Origin: Microglena sp. YARC
Taxonomy: Eukaryota; Chlorophyta; Chlorophyceae; Chlamydomonadales; Chlamydomonadaceae
NCBI GenBank assembly: GCA_022414725.1
Contig: CM039465.1
Span: 42,652,759 to 42,716,758, forward strand
Direction of reading: 5' to 3'
DNA: 64,000 nt
Shown: piece by piece, positions 59,201 to 64,000 of the stretch
How the letters are laid out: each line of letters opens with the position of its first letter
Numbering within the stretch: the stretch's first letter is position 1
The notes under the pieces: generated by a model
What the model was told of the DNA's origin: nothing
What the model saw: the letters and a program-made list of their open reading frames with translations, nothing else
Database searches by the model: none
Program-made: the position numbers and the translations under genes

Positions 59201-60687
59201 GGTAGTGTAAGCAGCAGGTCTACGGGACCAATTTTTTAGAGGTGGACCCCTGGTGCGCTGCTCGGGTTCGGGTTTAGGGTTTAGGGTTTAGGGTGTTCAG
59301 GAGATCTTGAGGTGGCCCGCCGGTAGTGTAAGCAGCAGGTCTACAGGATTTTAGGTGGCCCCTGGTGGCTGCGTGGGTTCGGGGTTTAGGGGTTGAGGGT
59401 TTAGGGTTCAGGAGATCTTGAGGTGGCTCGTTGTGTAAGCAGCAGGTCTAACGGATTTTGAACTGGTAGCCTCTGGCGCTCATCATCTCCCTATTCCTGC
59501 GTGGTTTTGAGGTTTAGGGTTTAGGGTTTAGGGTTCATAGGATCGTGAGGTGCCCCTGCAGCGGCTGCGTGGGTTTAGGGTTTAGAGTGTAGGTTCTTCA
59601 GGTGACTCCTTGCAGCTCTTTCGCCGTGGATTAGTTTTTAGTTTTTAGGGTTTATGGTTGTTGAGGTGGCCCCTGGCGGCTAGCGTGCTTGGTTTAGGTT
59701 TAGTTTTTGATATCATATAGATGCAGGAAGTCTGTCTAGGTGCCAAGATGACTCCAAAGTTAAACCATTTATAAACAGAATATCATGTGACACAATTTGT
59801 ATGATTTAATATTGGATAATTACATACTCGCCTTTGAGTAAACATCATATGATATATATTATAAAGCCAGTCCCTGCTTGGGACACGATGTGCGCTACAG
59901 CTCTACCCCTAATTATACTTTTAACGAAACATGTTTTAAGCGCGCATAGCCCTCTTGATTCACACCTAACGAAAAAGGTGATTCAATTTAGGGAATTCCA
60001 TAGTAAAGAGGTCCTATGCAGCGTTGCCTGCGGCGCAAAAAAATAGCGGAGAGTGATCTATCGCCGAGGGAGCGACCGGCGGCAACTGCACGGAAGCGAG
60101 GTTAGTTACGAGACCATCTCTGGGCTGACGTGTCAGGCTTCCTCCAGCGCGGCGATTCGGTTGGTCGCACAGACGGACAAATGGGTAAACATGGGGACTC
60201 CCGCCAAAAAACTGAGCAGCATGCACGCCTTCACTTGACGTGGTTCCCACCACTTCAGCAAACTCGAATTTGATTATTTATATATTGAACTGATGTGGCT
60301 GGGCAACTTTAAGCCAAACAAGGCCTAGGTGGCTTTGCAAGCGACACACCAGAACAATTGGTGGAGAGTGCTGGCTATGGAAATGACAGCAGTGCGCAAC
60401 GGAAATGGAAGCTGACCGAAGTTCAGTTAGTTAGTTATGAGACAGCCTTGGCTGAAGTGTCAGGCTTCAATTTTTCTGGGGGCCGGGCTCAAACGGACAA
60501 CTTTGGTAACCCTGGAAGCGCGGGGCCAGCAAAGAAGAAGAGAAGAGGAGGCTCCGCCAAAAAATTGCAGCATGGTTCACTTGACATGGTTCCCACCACT
60601 TGAGCAAACCCACCAACTTGGGAAAACCTAAATTTGAGCATTTTATATTGAACTTGAAACGTGGGTGGGCAACTTAATTTCCTGCAA

Positions 60688-60719
<32 letters not shown>

Positions 60720-61235
60720 AAATAAATAAATAATTAATTAAATAAATAAATAAATAAATAAATAAAATAAATGATTAAATAAAGTACCTGCGAAATGAAT
60801 CGACATGTTTCCCATCATGTTCTTGGTGAGTTCGAAGTTCTCACACATGTTGAAATGTATTCTTATTCATTTAACTAATTAAGTAAATTGATTCGAAATG
60901 GAGTTGGTCGATTAATCAGGTCGGGGTCTCCAGCTGGAAGAAAAGGAAAAAAAAAAACGAAAAATAAATAAATAAACTATCTCATATGAGATACCTGCAA
61001 CAACAAAAAAGTACCTGCGAAATGTGTTTCCCATCCAAAAATAAAAAGGTAAATAAAGTACCTGCGAAATGAATCGACGTGTTTCCCATCATGTCCTTGG
61101 TGAGGATGGAGTTCTCCCGCATGTTGAAATGGAGTTGGTGGGTGACGAGTTCAGCGTCTCCCGCTGCGGCTGCATGAGCGAGCTTGCATGCATCAGAGGA
61201 AGGCCACTTGGGGTAGCTCACAGTGCTGTGGGACT
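41252..61235 (-). CDS. Ankyrin-repeat protein gene (six exons recognised, both ends missing)
   Basis: Six exons in order a (61235-61062), b (about 58530-58364), c (56332-56165), d (50954-50803), e (49310-49106) and f (41384-41252) encode successive ankyrin-type helices: ACKLAHAAAAGDAELVTHQL, LKILDLLLTLP with EKEVAKLLL-type, NEELVTLLLSLPGVNPNAEA, SGNLKIVKLLLDRK, TAAVRKLLLQRG with HNDIQDILRQ, and NDDLVQEIL with NGCRTVHL. Ankyrin repeats are protein-binding scaffolds; no catalytic domain is visible, so no function can be named. Introns are 1.5 to 7.7 kb and made of arrays. Exons b, c, e and f need 1-base corrections to read through. They may belong to one gene, as orientation and phase suggest, but no transcript proves it. 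Confidence 0.65.
41385..42700 (-). repeat. Acceptor-edge array of ankyrin exon f
   Basis: About six copies of the exon's 5' half with TGAGGACTTCAAGC then TACACTGGGCTGC on the minus strand (near 41525, 41700, 41815, 42005, 42275, 42490, 42665 on the plus strand as AGCTTGAAGTCCTCA), separated by (GTAG)n/(GTATGTAG)n repeats. Several copies retain NDLVQEIL coding and run on to CTAGTCAGACTG. Confidence 0.85.
42701..45820 (-). repeat. About 40-bp tandem array
   Basis: Core unit on the plus strand: GTACGCATGCAGGGGTGTAG then GTATGTAGGTGTGTAGGTAT. About 75 units by length; best preserved at 44090-45120. Sense (minus) strand is C/A-rich (ACCTACACCCCTGCATGCG). It lies in the acceptor half of the intron between exons e and f. 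No exon-edge coding recognised. Confidence 0.9.
45821..47540. other. Degraded continuation of the 40-bp array
   Basis: Fragments such as CATGCAGGGGTGTAG, GTAGGTGTGTAG and TGTACGC recur but are broken by dense substitutions and indels. The pattern looks like low-accuracy read sequence rather than evolved divergence. No gene is seen. Confidence 0.65.
47541..49105 (-). repeat. Donor-edge array of ankyrin exon e
   Basis: Four copies of the exon's 3' half (about 47620, 48045, 48418 and 48775 on the plus strand) with CACCTGTCTTAGAATGTCCT then GTATGTCATTATGCC. On the minus strand they encode variants of TPLLAAMHAGHNDIQDILRQ up to CAG|GTGTGTG, followed by (GT)n in sense. Spacers are (CA)n-rich on the plus strand. 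Spacing about 350 bp. Confidence 0.88.
49106..49310 (-). CDS. Ankyrin exon e
   Basis: 205 bp between CCAACCCGCAG and ACAG|GTGTGTG. The first frame gives YQYQARDQRGATAHTSSSRS, then GQTAAVRKLLLQRG; a 1-base shift gives WVDVMD; a further frame gives NNDIQDILRQ. The copies downstream suggest DHTNATPL then LAAMHAGHNDIQDILRQ. Two classic ankyrin helices, LL(L)QRGA and AGHNDIQDIL. Frame changes fall in a G-run and in CC/AA pairs, so errors are likely. Confidence 0.65.
49311..50465 (-). repeat. Acceptor-edge array of ankyrin exon e
   Basis: Seven or eight copies of the exon's first 45 bases with acceptor: on the plus strand GTCGCTCCACGCTGGTCTCG then GTACTGGTAGTAGTGTCCTG and CGGGTTGGG, spaced 95-280 bp by GGGTGGGTGG/GTGTGT sequence. 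Sense strand is C/A-rich (CCCACCCAACCCGCAG|GAC). Coding kept: YQY then DQRGATA or TSMVRLRY in other frames. Confidence 0.88.
50466..50802 (-). repeat. Donor-edge copies of ankyrin exon d
   Basis: Two units of about 175 bp. TAATTGGAGTCATAATCCAG then CCTAATCCATTTTC at 50521 returns in altered form at 50693; the exon end (ACCTGCGGTACACATTGCAT then CATCATCTCCAAG) at 50610 returns at 50800 as the true exon. Unlike the neighbouring arrays there is no simple-sequence spacer. Confidence 0.8.
50803..50954 (-). CDS. Ankyrin exon d (intact)
   Basis: 152 bp between CCATCGCAG and CCGCAG|GTGAGC, read without interruption: AKSGNLKIVKLLLDRKCDPS, RVDASGVTAVNLAYDYKQLE, ALEMMMQRVPQ. The first segment is a textbook ankyrin second helix (SGNLKIVKLLLDRK). 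This is the best-preserved exon of the gene. Confidence 0.8.
50955..51750 (-). repeat. Acceptor-edge array of ankyrin exon d
   Basis: Five copies of the exon's first 50 bases (plus strand CACTTTCTATCTAACAGGAG then CTTCACAATCTTGAGGTTCC) at about 51018, 51247, 51375, 51537 and 51708, each followed on the right by GGGTGGGTGG/GTGTGT sequence, which is C/A-rich in the sense strand. Confidence 0.9.
52160..52860. mobile_element. AT-rich insertion with inverted end motifs, possible small transposon
   Basis: An island of about 700 bp of ordinary AT-rich sequence inside a (CCA)n array, interrupting an exon c copy. CGTATAAAAACGTATA at 52202-52217 is present inverted at 52771-52786. More TATACGTTTATA phrases occur near the right side. 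No transposase frame is seen, and no target-site duplication could be fixed. A non-autonomous DNA element fits, but a foldback repeat is possible. Confidence 0.4.
53335..53525. other. Second AT-rich insertion in the exon c array
   Basis: About 190 bp of AT-rich sequence with TATATAATATTAGT repeated at about 53360 and 53401, flanked by array units on both sides. No coding sequence; unrelated in detail to the 52.2-52.8 kb island. Confidence 0.35.
56165..56332 (-). CDS. Ankyrin exon c (one in-frame stop)
   Basis: 168 bp from CCGTGCAG. Reads SSGDLPSIVALLARERGASV then TTLLLSLQG, a stop, and NPNAEAINGE. The same stretch in a downstream copy (52090-52155) reads LLLSLPGVNPNAEAING without a stop; the difference is one lost C and one gained A, two compensating indels. 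Copies upstream read GNEELVT, the expected ankyrin form. The donor side, TTGCG|GTGGG, also departs from the array's CTACGCTG|GTGG. Confidence 0.6.
56333..57660 (-). repeat. Acceptor-edge array of ankyrin exon c
   Basis: Four copies of the exon's 5' half (GACTAGCTCCTCATTCCCTT then GCATGCAAGCTAGATGGAGG on the plus strand) at about 56542, 56875, 57223 and 57434, some keeping GNEELVT or GNDELLTLLL. Spacers are G/T-rich on the plus strand (C/A-rich in sense), including a G-run at 56820-56850 and (GT)n at 57080-57145. Confidence 0.88.
57661..58363 (-). repeat. Donor-edge array of ankyrin exon b
   Basis: Three copies of the exon end at about 57858, 58025 and 58190 (plus strand ATATATGTGCCTTACCCGTA then TGTGAGTAGAAGCTTGGCAA and CCTCTTTCTCCCCAT), encoding NGEKEVAKLLLTYG then G|GTAAGG on the minus strand. 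Spacers are (CCA)n on the plus strand, TGG-rich in sense. Spacing about 165 bp. Confidence 0.9.
58364..58530 (-). CDS. Ankyrin exon b
   Basis: On the minus strand one open frame gives LKILDLLLTLPAPTFAIKGA then GLHYRGQARISLAAV; a 1-base shift then gives the EKEVAKLLL-type end seen in the downstream copies, before GG|GTAAAG. Ankyrin-like: LKILDLLLTLP (helix 2), GLHYR (TPLH-like turn), ISLAAV-NGEKEVAKLLLTYG. The 5' end is approximate, because the acceptor seen in the upstream copies (CCCACGCAG) is altered here. Confidence 0.6.
58531..59700 (-). repeat. Acceptor-edge array of ankyrin exon b with TTTAGGG repeats
   Basis: About ten units of 90-130 bp: GGTGGCCCCTGGTGGCTGCG then TGGGTTTAGGGTTTAGGG, then TTCAGGAGATCTTGAGGTGG and AGTGTAAGCAGCAGGTCTAG. 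On the minus strand each gives CCCTAAACCCACGCAG|CCACCAGGGGCC and codes for QILDLLLTLPG. TTTAGGG runs of two to four units recur in nearly every copy. Confidence 0.9.
59701..60065. other. AT-rich unique sequence
   Basis: No gene or repeat recognised. AT-rich, between the TTTAGGG array and the duplicated element that follows. Confidence 0.5.
60066..60690. mobile_element. Two diverged copies of an about 300-bp element
   Basis: Copy 1 (about 60090-60315) and copy 2 (about 60415-60683) share GTTAGTTANGAGACNNC, CTGANGTGTCAGGCTTC, CNCAGACGGACAA-like, GCCAAAAAA, CACTTGACNTGGTTCCCACC and TATTGAACTGAT/TATTGAACTTGA with GTGGGCAACTT ends. Copy 2 holds a short open frame (VSYETALAEVSGF ... KLQHGSLDMVP) that is not kept in copy 1, so protein coding is doubtful. 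Possible non-autonomous mobile element. Confidence 0.4.
60691..61061 (-). repeat. (AAAT)n tract and donor-edge copies of ankyrin exon a
   Basis: AAATAAATAAAT repeats at 60691-60783. Copies of the exon end then follow (plus strand GTACCTGCGAAATGAATCGA then CATGTTTCCCATCATG) at about 60785 and, shorter, at 61011, before the true exon at 61062. AAATAAA also stands directly beside the true donor, so the microsatellite is part of the repeated unit. Confidence 0.8.
61062..61235 (-). CDS. Ankyrin exon a (intact)
   Basis: 174 bp between CTTTCATGCAG and CGCAG|GTACTT, open throughout: SHSTVSYPKWPSSDACKLAH, AAAAGDAELVTHQLHFNMRE, NSILTKDMMGNTSIHFAG. ACKLAHAAAAGDAELVTHQL is an ankyrin helix pair and GNTSIHFAG the TPLHxAA-type start of the next repeat. 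Well preserved. Confidence 0.78.
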
Positions 61236-61640
61236 CTGCATGAAAGGGAGAGTATGAGCATTGGTGGTGGGTGGGTGGGGTGGGTGGGTTGGCGGGTGCA
61301 CGGGGGGAAGGGGGCGGGAGGACACCACCGGGGACGGTTGTAGGGGGAGGAGGGGGGGGGGGGTGGGGGGAAGGGGGAGTTCAGTGTCTCCGGCTGCAGC
61401 TGCATTGGGCGAGCTTGCATGCATCGGGGGTGGGGTGGGGGGGGCAATTGGGGTAGCTGACGGTCTGTGGGACTCTGCGTGAAAGGGAGAGTATGTGTGT
61501 GTGTGTATGTTGGGGGAGGGGTGGGGTGGGATGGGATGGGATGGGTGGGGAAGGTCAGCGTCTCCGGCTGCGGCTGCATGAGCGAGCTTGCATGCATCAG
61601 GCCGGGGGGGGGGCTTTTATTTTTCAGCCCTTCCTATCAC
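61236..61640 (-). repeat. Acceptor-edge copies of ankyrin exon a
   Basis: Two copies of the 5' half, at about 61378-61490 and 61552-61605. The first keeps GGGACTCTGCGTGAAAGGGA (the acceptor region) and both keep GCTGCATGAGCGAGCTTGCA or close variants. Separated by G-rich GGGTGGGTGGGG sequence, C-rich in sense. Confidence 0.85.
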
Positions 61641-63480
61641 GGTTGGGCAAGTCCCTTAAGCCTATTTGGCCTACCCCCTTGACTGTTTACATACACACAC
61701 TAACCTACCAGCCATAGTAGGTGTGTGTGGTGTGTTGTGTGTGTGTGTGTGTGTGTGTGTTTAGGTGGGGGAGGGTGGGGGAGTGTGGGGGAGTGGGGGG
61801 GGGCGATGTCGGCATTCAAGCAGACCTACCCCTGCGTAGTAACGTTGTGACGTTTTGATGGCTGCTCTCTCTGCCTCAGGCCGCCGTCCGTCGCGTCGGC
61901 TCATAGTGTTTGAATGCAGTTTGCTGCATCAGTTGATTTAATCTATGCAATCAATTCATTACATTCATTCATCATCATTAGAGAGAGGGGGGGGGGCGGG
62001 GAGGGTGGGGGGGCGGAGGCGGGGGGCGATGGCGGCGGCATTCAAGCAAGCCTACCTGCGTAGTAGGTGTGACGTTTTCTAAGACTACTTTCTCTGCTCA
62101 AGCCGCCGTCATCGTCGCTGCTGTCGCTCTCCTCCCGCCGCTGCTTCTTCTTAGTTCTATTTCAGACCCATACGCTAGCAGACAGTTTTTGATTTTGCCC
62201 CTCGCCCCCTTCCCCCCCCACCCACCACACACACCCTTACCACCACACAACACACACACACACACACACGCACAAAAAGCTTGTGAGGCCAATATCTCCT
62301 CCACCAATCATAATTAGGGGTCACAGGTCTGCTCTGTACCGAGCATACTAGGTCCTGTGACGTTTCCTCCAAGCCGTCTTACACAGGAAGTTTTTTGATT
62401 TTTCCCTGCTACCCCACCAACCACAATGGTGGTGCACACACACACACACACACACACACAAGTCTGCTCTTTCTCTGTCTTTCACCGGGCGCATTTCCTT
62501 CCATATTAGGTGCTCTCTAAGCTGGTCCCACGGGTTTACAGGGTTCAGGTAAATTCAAGCACCAAATGTTTTGTTGTATAGTTCGTTTAGGGGTTTAGGG
62601 AAGCACAAGTTTTGGGTATGTTTAAGGGTTTAGGGTGTCAAAGTCTGCCCTTCACCAGCGTTCCAGTAGGTGTGACGTTCTCTCAGGCTGCTCCCAAATG
62701 TCTGCTCAGGCCGCGGTCCTGTCCATGCCCTACTCCGCCCAGGGTCATGTCAGCAGTCCCGTTGTCGGCACTCATGCCCCTGTTGAAGACATTAATCGAA
62801 TGCATCAGTTGTGCGATAGTCTCACAATCACGAATAATTATAAGTTGGAATACAAGCGCGAAGGGGGGGGCGGGGCGGGGGATGAGGTCAGTGTTCAAGC
62901 TAGCCTTCCATCTGCGTAGTAGGTACTGACGTTTCTGTGTACAGACTCTGCTCTCTTCTGCGGTCAGGCACTGCCGTCGTCGTCGCTTCATGGTGTCGTT
63001 TTTGCTTTTCGTAATCATTCAATGCATCAGTTAAATAATTCAATCGATCAATCAATCAAGCCAACCATCAATTAATTAATTAATTAAAGGGGGAATCCAT
63101 CATCTACGCGGGGGCCCCTCAGACATACATGCCCAAGCACGAGCCGAGCTCAGTGTTCAAGGGAAGTGCAGCCACCGCTACCTGCGTAGTATCGGTGTGA
63201 TGTTCTCTAAGGCCCTACGCTAGGAAAGATCTTGATTTTGCCCTCTACCCCTCTCAGCCACCACCAACCTCACCACAAAACAAAGTCATGTGCCTCTACC
63301 TGCCATAGTATGTGTGCTATAATGTGCTGTGGTGTTTTGTGTTTGTGTGCGTTGTGTAGGGGGGGGGGGGGGGCGGGGGGGGTGGGGCGGAGCGTGCGGA
63401 GGGGAGAGGCGATTTGTCGTCGGCATTCAAGACAGCCTCTATAGTAAGCGTTCGCTACGTCTCTAATGCTGCTTTCTCCT
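61641..63480 (-). repeat. Mosaic tandem copies of an unidentified exon border
   Basis: Eight or nine partial copies, about 220-270 bp apart, of GGCATTCAAGCAAGCCTACC, TGCGTAGTAGGTGTGACGTT and TTCTCTAAG..TCTGCTCAGGC (clearest at 61811, 62038, 62662, 62889, 63150 and 63421). On the minus strand this reads CACACCTACTACGCAG|GTAGGC (TYYAG plus donor), which resembles the HYAG donor edge of exon c, so it may be another ankyrin exon of the same gene. GTTTAGGG phrases at 62586-62637; (GT)n, (CA)n and G-runs between copies. A complete exon could not be read. Confidence 0.55.
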
Positions 63481-64000
63481 GGCAGTCGCTCAGGCCCACC
63501 CAGCGTTACACCTCGTTAGGTCGGTCTGGCTGTGATCGGCGCGCTCGCGCTGGGGTATCTTGTCACCGGCTCAGTCGTCAGTCGGCCAAGCGCGAGGGTA
63601 GCCGGTGCTGTGAGGTGGGCCATCTTGTACCGGATTATGGGGGCGGCCCTGGGTATTGCTGGGATGTAGTCCTGTGTTGCGTACTTGCTACGTTGGCCTT
63701 GGGAACGAGTGGGATAGGGCTGCTTGTTCGCCTACTGCTAATTTCGCAGCAGGCGGCTGCGGTACACCCGGAACAGCTTCCCCATTGGCCCCTATGCCAC
63801 ACAATAGCAAGCTGGGCTAGGACCCCCGCCTGTGGGTGTGTTGCCATGTACTAGCCCACGCTGGTGTACCATACAGCAGGGGGGCAGGCCCTTCCAGGGT
63901 GTGTATCCTGCTGGTTTCGGATATAAGCTCAGACAGCCTTGGTGGGGGAGGCATTACCCCGCCTATCTGGGTTGGGGTAGGTTGGCGACACCAGGTGGGC
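63481..64000. other. Unrecognised low-repeat sequence at the right edge
   Basis: Balanced composition, no tandem repeats. A plus-strand frame is open from about 63414 to 63854 with a hydrophobic stretch (VVLCCVLATLALGTSGIGLL) but no family I recognise and no good start. It could be the end of a transposable element or an exon of the next gene. Confidence 0.3.

Noticed and set aside
58531..59700. Chromosome end (telomere)
   Set aside because: TTTAGGG runs are only two to four units long, alternate with other sequence and are flanked by exons on both sides.
63414..63854. Membrane protein gene on the plus strand
   Set aside because: One hydrophobic stretch in a frame without clear start, splice context or family match. 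Kept only as unrecognised sequence.
1..64000. tRNA, rRNA or other structured RNA genes
   Set aside because: Looked for conserved tRNA box motifs and rRNA cores by eye and saw none I could defend.

Overview
This is nuclear DNA from a eukaryote. Genes are split by GT-AG introns, coding density is very low, and more than three quarters of the window is tandem repeat. The genes point to a flagellated unicellular alga or similar protist: a cytosolic ribosomal protein gene (eL30), the 5' part of a motile-cilium gene (CFAP46-like), and plant/algal-type TTTAGGG repeats inside an intron. A green-lineage (prasinophyte-like) alga is my guess, but the sequence does not prove it.

Layout. 1-2530: eL30 on the minus strand (three exons seen; the last exon lies left of the window). 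2531-3022: shared intergenic region between divergent genes. 3023-38638: CFAP46-like gene on the plus strand. About 35 kb yields only five clean or nearly clean exons plus one frame-broken exon block, including one intron of about 28 kb (8216-36148) that is almost wholly tandem array. 38639-39638: exactly 1000 N, a placeholder gap; the rest of CFAP46 must lie there or elsewhere. 39639-61235: an ankyrin-repeat protein gene on the minus strand, six exons recognised. 61236-63480: more exon-like tandem copies of unknown identity. 63480-64000: sequence of different character, unrecognised.

The main observation is structural. In all three genes, on both strands, the tandem arrays are anchored on exon borders. 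Downstream of an exon the array repeats the exon's 3' end plus its donor site; upstream it repeats the acceptor plus the exon's 5' end. Each exon therefore sits at the junction of two unrelated arrays, and many introns read as [donor-edge array of exon n][acceptor-edge array of exon n+1]. In several introns the donor half is G/T-rich and the acceptor half C/A-rich in the sense strand, so the halves are mutually complementary and could fold the intron into a large hairpin. In CFAP46 intron 4 most array units carry an AG|GT junction, the form of a recursive splice site.

Caution: many array units differ by 1-base indels, and parts (notably 45820-47540 and about 23900-26700) look like uncorrected long-read sequence. 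Frame breaks in otherwise recognisable exons (CFAP46 exon 5, ankyrin exons b, c, e and f) may be consensus errors rather than mutations.
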